12,117 bases of DNA from Chitinophagales bacterium. GTDB taxonomy: Bacteria; Bacteroidota; Bacteroidia; Chitinophagales; Chitinophagaceae. Shown piece after piece: positions 1-7,057 of the stretch (position 1 is its first letter; the number at the start of each line of letters is the position of its first letter). The notes below the pieces were generated by a model. That model did not search any database. It was not told where the DNA came from and worked only from the letters and a program-made list of their open reading frames with translations. Position numbers and translations under genes: made by a program. The stretch is from the NCBI GenBank assembly GCA_015654495.1, contig JAATGW010000278.1, positions 1 to 12,117 of the forward strand, read 5' to 3'.

Positions 1-3000
1 AGCAAAGCCAGGTGGATCTGGATAATAAATTCTTCTTCTTTGTTTTCCCTTGCAATATATTCCCTTTCTTTTTTTCTTAATTCCTCAAAACTAAAATCAT
101 TATCATCTTTCAGATGCATTAAATTTTTAACTTTCTCCAGGGGGATTCGGGAATACTGACTTTTCAACCATTCTGTATCCTGCGAATTATTTCTGAAAAA
201 ATTACTTCCGGGCTTGAAATAGTTCAGCAGAAAGATTCTTTTGGTTGTGGAGTAAATTACCTTGTAAAAACAAAGCAAAAATAGGAGACAGGAAAAAATC
301 AGCAAAAAACCTTTGCCCGACCTGACATAATCGCTGAATTGGTAAAAACTGATAGGGGTCGTACGTATGTTGAAAGAAGAATTATCCCTGAAGTCAGTTG
401 TATTCCGAAAGCTCAGAATAAGAGAGTCAGTTGCCGGGTTTCCGCGAAATGCAGACTTCCAGAAATAATATTCTTTGTGTGCGGACTTTGAGTAAAAATC
501 ATCGTGATCCGGCGGCAGAAATAAAGCCTGCGTAATTACCTGGTAATACGGCGAACAGCTTATCATACTGCTTTCTTCGGGATTATATACAGGGATTGTG
601 TATAAGGTATCTGTTGAATTCAGATACACTCCTTTATCCTCGCAAAATTTCATCGAACGGATAAAATCCTTATCTTTTTGATTAAGTGTATCCAGCTTGG
701 TTTGCCAGCCTACAGGATTAATTTTCGATCTTCTTTGCTGAATTTTCTTAGCCAATTCAACCTGCGCGGATTGCAATTGCAATTTTTTCTCTTCTCTGAA
801 ACCAAAATTCACAAATGCAAACACCGGAACAATACTAATTAAAAAAACGGCCATTAAGAGCGAGAGAATAAAGCAACCAAGATAACCGGGCACCAGGTTC
901 AGTTTTATTAAATAACGCAGGTAAGCTCTTTTCAACCTGAAATTAAAGGAAGTTCCCGCGACCAGGGCAGCGTGCAGCGGCATCAGAATTGATAATATCA
1001 AAATGCCTGCGGTTACATCACTGCTGTTAGCATCGGATTCTTGAAAAAACAGGCCGTTGCGAACCAAAAGGTAAAGGACAATAAATAAAATATATAAAAT
1101 CAGGATATTACTGCTGGAACGGATATAGTCGCTGAAAAAGCCAGTTTTAAATAAATCCTCCGAAATCTCTTTTTTATCTGCAAAAGATTTTGCATTCCTG
1201 ATCATGTAGTAGCCTGTCACTACAAACAGGGGAAGCAGGATTGATACATTTAACCAATAGAGGCAAAAATTATTGCCGGAATAAAGGCCCGAAATAATCG
1301 AAATCAGTAAGAAACATATTACCAGCTGTATTGCATTTTTTGCATAATAATTTCTCTTTGCAGGCGAAGGTTTAAGCCAATTGAGCTTTGATGGCTCAAA
1401 AGATAATTTTCCAATCCTTTTTTTGCTAAGCATAATAAGGTAAGAGAAAAAAGAACTCAGCAGCAATAACAAAACCTGCGAAATAAATGTGAATCCGGCT
1501 ACATGAAAAATGAAAAGCGTTTGCCTTCGTTGCTGGTGATAAGTTATCAGATAATAAGGAAGGCCCGGCATTGGCCTCAATTTCATTTTTACAGTTTGAT
1601 CATGCAATTCAATATCCCTCAGAATCACATCATCCTTATGACTAACTGCGTTCCGTAATGAATAGTTATTTGTACTTTCTCTGAAAATGTTCTCCTGCAG
1701 ATTCCGGGAAGTATCCGAACTGCATAGTACAAGTCCGGACGAATCAATTATACAAAACCCGTAGCCTGAGGGAAGAATTGCATTGTAAACTGAATACATC
1801 CTGGAAGAAATTCCTTTAGCTAATGCGCGCTTACCATTTATAATGGCATTGCTTCCGGTTGCAATGCTAATGGTATATTCACCCGTTAGCCTTGAAAGTA
1901 TCGGTTGTATTGAAAACCCAACTGTGTCGCGTTTGTCGCCTATTTCAGGAAGGAATTTTCTCCTCCCATATCTTATATCCAGAAAATAAGGCCTGGTACT
2001 TACGTCGAAGTAGGATGCATCAGCATTTGTCAGATTCCACACAGCCATGTCTTTTCCCGAACTATCCATCCAGTGCATGTTTGTGAAATTCAGGTATTTC
2101 TCAGGATGAAGAAATTCATCTTTAAGATCAGCAATTTTCAAAACAGTATCTCCCAGGTTAAATTTTTTAAATTTATTATTTGTGGGAGAAACCATCATAC
2201 TGTCATAAATCTCCTGCTGTTCAAGACTCGTTGCTATTTCCTTATAAAAGCTATTACTTATTCGTTTATTCAATGATTTCAATTCCTGATCAGTAAAATT
2301 GTCCTGGTCATTGTATATCCAGATGACTGAACAAATTAATACAACCAGAAAGGGAAGAATAAAAACTACGGCGATCAAAGACCTGATATCAGAAATCTTA
2401 AGGCTTTCATTGGCATTAAGCAGGTATATTTTCAAAAAAGGAAGTGTAAGCATAACCGCTATAATTAATACAAGAACGGTAGCCAACATGGATAATGGAA
2501 TGTTTTGCACATGATCATTATAATAACCTTCCTCCATAAGCGCTGCTAAAATATAGGTACCCTCATTAACAGTTGGAATCCGAAAAGGGAGCATGAACAT
2601 TTTATAAGGAATATCATCGATGCGTATACTAACTATATGCGGTACCTGAAGATTCATATCGGGGAAAAGCGAATCAGTATTGATATTGGCAATACTGAGT
2701 TCCGACCTCTCAGGCCTGTAAAGTATCTGATCATGATTTATTTTTGTTTTGCCGTCAACTTCAGAATCTATTCCCTGCCTGATCAAATAAATAGCATCAA
2801 ATATTTTATTGTGGGAAATTATTAACGGGTCAAGGAAATCTTTGAGTAGTTTGAATTTCCCGCTATCTCTATCCATCTTCATCGCACCGCTGTCTCCGGT
2901 TATCCTGAAAACAGCCTTGTCATTCAGAACTTCTGTACTAACTGAAAAACCAACTTTTTTAAAGCCGGTAAAACTTTTTATGAAGGCACTATCCGGATTT

Positions 3001-3302
3001 ATTTCATGGGATTTAGTAGCTAAGATGTCATTCTTCAGACTATCTAAATATTTACTATTAATAGCTATGTCTTTATATCGGCGACTTATCTCCGCATTTT
3101 TTGAAACATCGCCATAATTGAGTAAACGGTCAGTAAAATTGAGAGCGATATTATTGAGTGTTCTGAATGTTTGCGCATTAAACTGTCCTCTTTGCCTGGG
3201 CAGATACACGAAATAATACATCGACAGAAAAGTTCCCGTAATGCCTGCCAGTAGTACAACTGTCGCGATCCTTCGCCGGAAAGAAGAATTGAGTTTTTTC
3301 AT
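1..3302 (-). CDS. Large multi-pass membrane receptor with Cache-like sensor domain (C-terminus outside window)
   Basis: The frame is open without a stop from the ATG at 3302 to the window edge, giving 1100 full codons with no C-terminus. About ten membrane segments can be read, near residues 12-34, 268-292, 308-331, 595-624, 657-677, 680-702, 731-750, 763-785, 808-832 and 998-1017. With the N-terminus inside, this topology gives three large extracytoplasmic parts: about 35-267, 332-594 and 833-996. The middle part looks like a double Cache domain: an RPYF motif at 437-440, then later a GFCIIDSSG stretch around residue 520, as in ligand-sensing chemoreceptors and kinases. The third begins with a charged, probably coiled-coil run (about 835-855). 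After residue 1018 the chain is cytoplasmic and rich in Lys and Glu. The output domain (kinase, cyclase, ATPase or other) is not visible, so the signalling role is inferred. I do not recognise a named gene. Confidence 0.85.
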   Translation of the reverse strand, partial: MKKLNSSFRRRIATVVLLAGITGTFLSMYYFVYLPRQRGQFNAQTFRTLNNIALNFTDRLLNYGDVSKNAEISRRYKDIAINSKYLDSLKNDILATKSHEINPDSAFIKSFTGFKKVGFSVSTEVLNDKAVFRITGDSGAMKMDRDSGKFKLLKDFLDPLIISHNKIFDAIYLIRQGIDSEVDGKTKINHDQILYRPERSELSIANINTDSLFPDMNLQVPHIVSIRIDDIPYKMFMLPFRIPTVNEGTYILAALMEEGYYNDHVQNIPLSMLATVLVLIIAVMLTLPFLKIYLLNANESLKISDIRSLIAVVFILPFLVVLICSVIWIYNDQDNFTDQELKSLNKRISNSFYKEIATSLEQQEIYDSMMVSPTNNKFKKFNLGDTVLKIADLKDEFLHPEKYLNFTNMHWMDSSGKDMAVWNLTNADASYFDVSTRPYFLDIRYGRRKFLPEIGDKRDTVGFSIQPILSRLTGEYTISIATGSNAIINGKRALAKGISSRMYSVYNAILPSGYGFCIIDSSGLVLCSSDTSRNLQENIFRESTNNYSLRNAVSHKDDVILRDIELHDQTVKMKLRPMPGLPYYLITYHQQRRQTLFIFHVAGFTFISQVLLLLLSSFFSYLIMLSKKRIGKLSFEPSKLNWLKPSPAKRNYYAKNAIQLVICFLLISIISGLYSGNNFCLYWLNVSILLPLFVVTGYYMIRNAKSFADKKEISEDLFKTGFFSDYIRSSSNILILYILFIVLYLLVRNGLFFQESDANSSDVTAGILILSILMPLHAALVAGTSFNFRLKRAYLRYLIKLNLVPGYLGCFILSLLMAVFLISIVPVFAFVNFGFREEKKLQLQSAQVELAKKIQQRRSKINPVGWQTKLDTLNQKDKDFIRSMKFCEDKGVYLNSTDTLYTIPVYNPEESSMISCSPYYQVITQALFLPPDHDDFYSKSAHKEYYFWKSAFRGNPATDSLILSFRNTTDFRDNSSFNIRTTPISFYQFSDYVRSGKGFLLIFSCLLFLLCFYKVIYSTTKRIFLLNYFKPGSNFFRNNSQDTEWLKSQYSRIPLEKVKNLMHLKDDNDFSFEELRKKEREYIARENKEEEFIIQIHLAL

Positions 3303-3364
3303 GGCTTTCAGCTCCACCCGGGGGCTGTGTTTATCTGGACTATTTAAATTTCCAAAAAAACAAT

Positions 3365-3415
3365 AACCCAAAACAGGGTTTATTAACCCTACTTCAAAGC
3401 GGGTATTCTTTACCC
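3365..3415. promoter_or_regulatory. Alternating GGGT/ACCC inverted repeats upstream of the receptor gene
   Basis: Five short segments alternate: AACCC (3365-3369), GGGTT (3376-3380), AACCC (3385-3389), GGGTA (3401-3405) and TACCC (3411-3415). AGGGTT-TATT-AACCCT (3375-3390) and GGGTA-TTCTT-TACCC (3401-3415) are perfect small hairpins. Each inner segment could instead pair with its other neighbour. The cluster lies about 60-115 bp upstream of the receptor start, where a promoter, operator or leader would sit. Its function is inferred from position only. Confidence 0.35.
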
Positions 3416-3568
3416 ATGGATTAATAAATACTATTCAGTTTTGACTCATGTGCAGTTCGGGGTGGCTTCTCAGACGATCATCTGTTCCCGCTATTCATTG
3501 CGTGGAGCAGGTTTTGAAAATTGATCAGCTATCATGCCTGAACTAAGTGATTTCATTAAACCAATCTT

Positions 3569-3822
3569 TTATATTTCGTTGCCGGGAAGCAATTTTTTCA
3601 TCAGCAAATCTTTGCGGTACGTGATGAGTTGAAGGTAGATCCGACATTCATAACAAGGTATTCACCTTCTTCGCGGATATATTTTTTCACATCGTTCAGG
3701 TTGATAAAGTATGAGTGATGCGCTCTTAAATAGGGCCTGCTGATTAAGAGTGGTGCAGGCAATGATAAGCTCCGAAGGAGCTTCCTGTTTGTAGTATGGG
3801 ACAAGCTGGTGGCCATATTCAA
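3569..3822 (-). pseudogene. Remnant of a LytTR-type response regulator, DNA-binding domain only, frameshifted
   Basis: The translated stretch RAHHSYFINLNDVKKYIR followed by EGEYLVMNVGS and a Ser-Ser-Arg matches the LytTR core (HRSYLVNL...VKKY...G.YLVM..G...VSR). The frame then hits a stop at 3601-3603. Shifting by one base at 3620-3621 restores the expected LytTR ending, YRKDLLMKKLLPGNEI, with a stop at 3569-3571. This indicates a single-base loss in the codon after the conserved Ser. No receiver domain is readable upstream in any frame: the same frame meets a stop just above 3830, and the first methionines belong to sequence with no family likeness. The piece is therefore a truncated and frameshifted fragment. 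LytTR proteins of the LytR/AlgR family normally pair with 5TM-type histidine kinases. None is adjacent, and the nearby receptor is a different architecture. The 5' boundary is approximate. Confidence 0.7.
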
Positions 3823-4024
3823 CGCTGCGTCAGGAGCGCCCTGTGCAGGTCAGTTGTTGCGGAATAAAATATAGTGACCCGCAATTTTTACCTTCCTGAA
3901 AATGGGGAACAAATTTCAATTTACAGGACGATCCTGACGGAGCGATCAATGCGTTTTTTGAAGGGATGCCTGGTAACAGAATTTATTCCTGTCAGAAAAA
4001 TCCGGGACTGTGGCCGCTATCATT

Positions 4025-4438
4025 TTACCATACGGAGATCCTGAGTTCAAGGGCACCTTTTTTCCAAATGCGATTCCCCAGCAACTGGAGCGATGAAAAA
4101 TCTTCGGCAATAACCTTTGCAAAAATATTGGCTGCGTCAAGACCTTTTCCTTCACCATAATAAATACCCAGACAACCGGCTGTTTTGTTTCTTACCGGTA
4201 ATGCAGGGCCCAGTACCACTTCGCCAGGATTTGTAAATACTGAAGCATTTTCCTGCTGAACTTCTACTGACGGCATTTCATCTATCCATATTTCCTGACC
4301 TGAAACCCGTGCATGCATAAACAAGCGTGTAAATGGAAGTATCTTCAGAAAGGCCGCTGATGTCAAAGGCGCTTCCTGATCGTAAAGTTTGAAATGGACA
4401 TCAATATGTTCAGGAGTAGTGATTTTAAATCCCTTCAT
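4025..4438 (-). CDS. DUF3830 family protein (cyclophilin-like fold)
   Basis: The protein has 137 residues and no signal peptide or membrane segment. It resembles the DUF3830 / cyclophilin-like family along its whole length. The N-terminal beta region carries a DQEAPLTSAAFLKILPF stretch (20-36), where the family has an E-A-P-x-T-x-x-x-F pattern. Next come HARVSGQEIWI (42-52), matching the family's HARWSGEEVW motif, and NPGEVVLGP (70-78), matching the YPGD turn. The C-terminal helix ends in LLGNRIWKKGALELRI (119-134), as in family members. The length agrees with the usual size of about 140-150 residues. The ATG at 4438 is the natural start. Members are usually linked to catabolic or amidohydrolase-type genes, but no such pathway gene is adjacent, and the substrate is unknown. 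The 200 bp downstream to the LytTR remnant contain no readable gene. Confidence 0.72.
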   Translation of the reverse strand: MKGFKITTPEHIDVHFKLYDQEAPLTSAAFLKILPFTRLFMHARVSGQEIWIDEMPSVEVQQENASVFTNPGEVVLGPALPVRNKTAGCLGIYYGEGKGLDAANIFAKVIAEDFSSLQLLGNRIWKKGALELRISVW

Positions 4439-4560
4439 GAAAAATGTATGTATGAATAAATAAAATTGATGACCGTATACCAGTGCTATGTTGACTGTAA
4501 ATTATCAATTGTATCAATATTGCTTACTATATTTCTTCCGTATGTTTCCTGAACATTTAC

Positions 4561-4724
<164 letters not shown>

Positions 4725-4863
4725 CCACCTACGCTTCGCTTACACTTGCGCCTCCGTAGTGCTCCTGCGCACACGGACAACCAGGCATATAGGTGACATA
4801 GAAAACTTTAGACCTTGAACACAAAAAGCAGTGCGAACCGTTAAGATCATACTTAACATGACA

Positions 4864-5196
4864 CTAGTCCTTTCCAAAAATATTCTTATCCCATTTTCTG
4901 AAATCATAGTAGCGGCCCTTGGGTTCTGCCGTCCAACCATTGATTCCCTTTTTACGCGGAAGCCACCAGCCATGAATATAAACAACCGGCAAAAAAAATA
5001 GCGCCAGCATGATCATTGCAATATTTCTACCAATATAATAAGACACAGCGAGTACGATACCAAGGGTTAAAAGATATTTAGCAACTTTCCGCAAGCGCGG
5101 TGTTCTTTCTTCAAAAACGCCAAAAATCATATTGCCCAAAGCAAAAATGATACTCACAATGGCAATTTCAAACCAGAAAGAATCTGTATTCCACAT
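4864..5196 (-). CDS. Small three-pass membrane protein, conserved hypothetical
   Basis: The protein has 110 residues, starting at the ATG at 5196. Three hydrophobic segments are visible, at about 9-28, 39-56 and 57-75. A polar, aromatic C-terminal tail follows, with a HGWWLPRKKG motif (75-84) and an NGWTAEPKGRYYDFRKW stretch (86-102). The charged loop EERTPRLRKVAK (29-40) between the first two segments should be cytoplasmic by the positive-inside rule. I recognise the tail pattern as that of conserved uncharacterised inner-membrane proteins, but I cannot name a function. It lies 88 bp downstream of the arginase-like gene on the same strand and may be its operon partner, although the gap also allows an own promoter. 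Confidence 0.75.
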   Translation of the reverse strand: MWNTDSFWFEIAIVSIIFALGNMIFGVFEERTPRLRKVAKYLLTLGIVLAVSYYIGRNIAMIMLALFFLPVVYIHGWWLPRKKGINGWTAEPKGRYYDFRKWDKNIFGKD

Positions 5197-5284
5197 AAGT
5201 ATATTTTTAAAAGAATTCAGCGACAGGGCGCAGCCGATGAATCCAAATGTAAACTAATCCGATAAAAATAAAGGCTCAGTTGCT

Positions 5285-6184
5285 TTAGTTCATAGCCGTT
5301 TTCAGAATTTCTGTCACATTTTCTGCGAATGGCTTTGTATATTTTCCGCTCTCGTCAAGTTCCGGATCAAGAATCGTAATCTGCATGCCGGTAGCTTTCG
5401 GATGCTGAAGCAATGGCAATAATATTTCTTTCAGCTCGGTGTAGGTCAATCCGTCGGGAGCAGGACTGTCAACCGCTGGCATTATATCATTATTTAAAAC
5501 ATCCACATCAAAATGAATCCAGAACCCATCCAGATTTTCTTCTGAAACCATTTGCAAAAAGGAATCAATACATCTAACAATGCTGACTTTACGGAGCCGG
5601 TGCAGGTCGTAATATTCGATCTCCGACTGAAGCAGGGGCTGGAGATAGGCTGTATCAAATTCCCGGTTACCCACACACCAGATATGCTTTTGCTGCACAT
5701 ATGGTTTTCGGTTATTCACGTCAGTGAGCAGGTCATGACCCAGTCCTGCGATAAGCGCCAGGTCCATCCCTGCTGCACCGCCGGTGGTTGACTGTGAGGG
5801 AAGAACATAATCGGTATGTCCGTCAAGATAGAAAACACCATATTTCCCCCGCTTTTTCAGCGCGAACATATTTCCGATCAGGAGGCTGCAATCGCCTCCG
5901 ATTACAAGAGGGAACCAGCCCGCATCAAGGTGTTCGTTCAGAACATTTTCCTGTGTAAACATGTACTGCAGAATCTGGTCGCGGTTTCGGACGCCGGATA
6001 TTTTGTCGACCCTGCCTTCATAGGCCGGAACCTGGGTAGCAGTCACATGAACAGGTTCTATTTTTTTGTGAAAGCCAAATTGTTTCAGCCAGCCAGGCAA
6101 TTTTTTAACGCCAGGCTCATGCCCGGGCTGTAACATTGCCAGGCCAAGATTGGATGGGGATTCAATGATAGATACAGGCTTCAT
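5285..6184 (-). CDS. Arginase/agmatinase/formimidoylglutamase family hydrolase
   Basis: The protein has 299 residues, the usual size for a ureohydrolase: a cytosolic, metal-dependent enzyme family that cleaves guanidino or formimino C-N bonds. Signature regions occur in order. GGDCS is at 96-100, where most members have GGDHS. DGHTD is at 121-125, corresponding to the DAHxD metal motif with Asp121, His123 and Asp125. FDVDVLNND is at 225-233, with metal ligands Asp226 and Asp228. PAPDGLTYTEL follows at 241-251, then a TILDPELD stretch near the C-terminus, corresponding to the terminal glutamate/aspartate region of the fold. Cys99 replaces the His that binds one Mn ion in classical arginases. 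The GGDCS variant defines uncharacterised arginase-like proteins, so the substrate (arginine, agmatine, formiminoglutamate, guanidine-type or other) cannot be assigned. No urease, hut or speA genes lie nearby. The gene is divergent from the CGNR regulator and shares a 185-bp intergenic region with it. Confidence 0.85.
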   Translation of the reverse strand: MKPVSIIESPSNLGLAMLQPGHEPGVKKLPGWLKQFGFHKKIEPVHVTATQVPAYEGRVDKISGVRNRDQILQYMFTQENVLNEHLDAGWFPLVIGGDCSLLIGNMFALKKRGKYGVFYLDGHTDYVLPSQSTTGGAAGMDLALIAGLGHDLLTDVNNRKPYVQQKHIWCVGNREFDTAYLQPLLQSEIEYYDLHRLRKVSIVRCIDSFLQMVSEENLDGFWIHFDVDVLNNDIMPAVDSPAPDGLTYTELKEILLPLLQHPKATGMQITILDPELDESGKYTKPFAENVTEILKTAMN

Positions 6185-6282
6185 TTCAATAATGTTTATG
6201 CATGTTCTTAATATAGACTGGCAGGTAAATTTTCCGCAGACCGGGCAACCTCCGCCGGCGACTAAAAGATTAGTAAAAGCAT

Positions 6283-6313
6283 TTTGCCAGCTCTGCAGTT
6301 TAATTTAACTTTA
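6283..6313 (+). promoter_or_regulatory. Candidate Bacteroidota-type promoter of the CGNR regulator gene
   Basis: TTTG at 6283-6286 is followed after 19 bases by TAACTTTA (6306-6313). This matches the Bacteroidota -33 TTTG and -7 TAnnTTTG elements except for the last base. Transcription would start near 6320, about 50 bp before the ATG. The -7 element overlaps the first half-site (6310-6315) of the inverted repeats, which fits repression by a bound protein. Confidence 0.4.
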
Positions 6314-6339
6314 CCATCAAAATCACGATTAAAGGTAAA
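6310..6339. promoter_or_regulatory. Operator-like inverted repeat 1, TTTACC-N18-GGTAAA
   Basis: TTTACC (6310-6315) and GGTAAA (6334-6339) form a 30-bp inverted repeat. The left arm extends as TTTACCATCAAAAT. It overlaps the candidate -7 element of the regulator gene. It has the same overall geometry as a second copy 38 bp downstream, which argues against chance. Confidence 0.55.
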
Positions 6340-6347
6340 AATATTAT

Positions 6348-6377
6348 TTTACTATCAAAATAATTTTTAATGGTAAA
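6348..6377. promoter_or_regulatory. Operator-like inverted repeat 2, overlapping the regulator start codon
   Basis: TTTACT (6348-6353) and GGTAAA (6372-6377) span exactly 30 bp, like the first copy. The left arm TTTACTATCAAAAT (6348-6361) differs from that of copy 1 at one base. The right arm AATGGTAAA includes the ATG at 6370. The outer pair ACTTTACCAT (6308-6317) and ATGGTAAAGT (6370-6379) is also a perfect 10-bp inverted repeat, which could bring the two sites together. Confidence 0.55.
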
Positions 6378-7005
6378 GTCTGATTTTATTGATTCGATTG
6401 AGCTGGACGGCGGCCGGTTATGCCTTGACTTTGTAAACAGTGTAGCCAATCGCCGGGAGAAACCGGTGCCGGATTACCTGAATAATTTTGGCGACCTGGT
6501 TACCTGGGGTGTGAGGCTGGCGATTGTAACGGTCAATAATGCAAAACAGCTTGACAGGCGCGCTGAAAAGCATCCCAAAGAGGCTCTCGCTTTTTTTAAA
6601 GAAATTATAGAATTCAGAGAGAACCTGTATAAATTATTTTATACGCTGATGAATTCAGAAAAAGTCCCGTCACCGGTTTTGGATAAGTTCAATGAACAGG
6701 TGGCACGCTGTTTCAGTAAGCTGGAAATAAAACAAACAAAAGATGGCTTTGAAGAAGGATACCAGCTGGACCCTGATGATTTTTTCAGGATACTGCTTCC
6801 GGTTGTGAATGACAGTTATGAGTTCCTGCTTTCGCAACCCGGCGCGAGGCTCAAGGAATGCCCGTCGTGCGGGTGGCTGTTTTACGACAGTACAAAAAAC
6901 GGAAAGCGCCGCTGGTGCAGTATGAAGAGTTGTGGCAGCAATGTGAAGGCGCTTGAATGGTACCGCCGGAAAAGGCAGGAAGCAGCAGGTAGGAGGCAGA
7001 AGTAA
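6370..7005 (+). CDS. ABATE/CGNR zinc-finger transcriptional regulator
   Basis: The protein has 211 residues. The N-terminal part (about 9-150) matches the ABATE (DUF1470) domain, with a typical opening of LDGGRLCLDFVNSVANR (12-28). The C-terminal part is a CGNR zinc finger: LKECPSCGWLFYDSTKNGKR (161-180), then RWCSMKSCGSN. The Zn ligands are Cys164, Cys167, Cys183 and Cys188. The family's CGNR motif reads CGSN here (188-191). Family members are predicted DNA-binding regulators, and the basic end WYRRKR (197-202) fits this. The last ten codons (6973 on) are made of degenerate AGGCAGN heptamers, so the tail RQEAAGRRQK looks like translated repeat. The start is set by the ATG inside inverted repeat 2. 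The antiporter gene follows after 52 bp on the same strand, suggesting an operon and possible control of ion or pH homeostasis. Confidence 0.88.
   Translation: MVKSDFIDSIELDGGRLCLDFVNSVANRREKPVPDYLNNFGDLVTWGVRLAIVTVNNAKQLDRRAEKHPKEALAFFKEIIEFRENLYKLFYTLMNSEKVPSPVLDKFNEQVARCFSKLEIKQTKDGFEEGYQLDPDDFFRILLPVVNDSYEFLLSQPGARLKECPSCGWLFYDSTKNGKRRWCSMKSCGSNVKALEWYRRKRQEAAGRRQK
6973..7000 (+). repeat. Degenerate heptamer array (AGGCAGN-like x4) inside the regulator's 3' end
   Basis: AGGCAGG, AAGCAGC, AGGTAGG and AGGCAGA stand in perfect 7-bp register at 6973, 6980, 6987 and 6994, followed by AGTAA with the stop codon. The unit is that of the perfect array at 4576-4610, with substitutions. Confidence 0.7.
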
Positions 7006-7020
7006 AACAGCCGTTTGTGC

Positions 7021-7048
7021 GTTAAACGTATAACGTTAAACGTTTAAC
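7021..7048. repeat. Heptamer array GTNNNAC x4
   Basis: GTTAAAC, GTATAAC, GTTAAAC and GTTTAAC stand in register at 7021, 7028, 7035 and 7042. The last two units form the perfect palindrome GTTAAACGTTTAAC (7035-7048). The array ends 9 bp before the antiporter's ATG, where a ribosome binding site would lie. Confidence 0.88.
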
Positions 7049-7057
7049 TTTATCTCC

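Noticed and set aside
1892..3117. Several short plus-strand frames of 62-102 codons
   Set aside because: They are antisense shadows of the uninterrupted minus-strand receptor frame and show no family likeness.
3823..4024. Receiver domain for the LytTR remnant
   Set aside because: All three minus-strand frames contain stops, and no receiver-type Asp/Lys motifs are readable.
3946..4158. 70-codon minus-strand frame overlapping the end of the DUF3830 gene
   Set aside because: It overlaps a family-supported gene out of frame, and the product has no recognisable motif.
4740..4985. 81-codon minus-strand frame
   Set aside because: It overlaps the three-pass membrane protein gene in another frame and ends in repeat-rich noncoding DNA.
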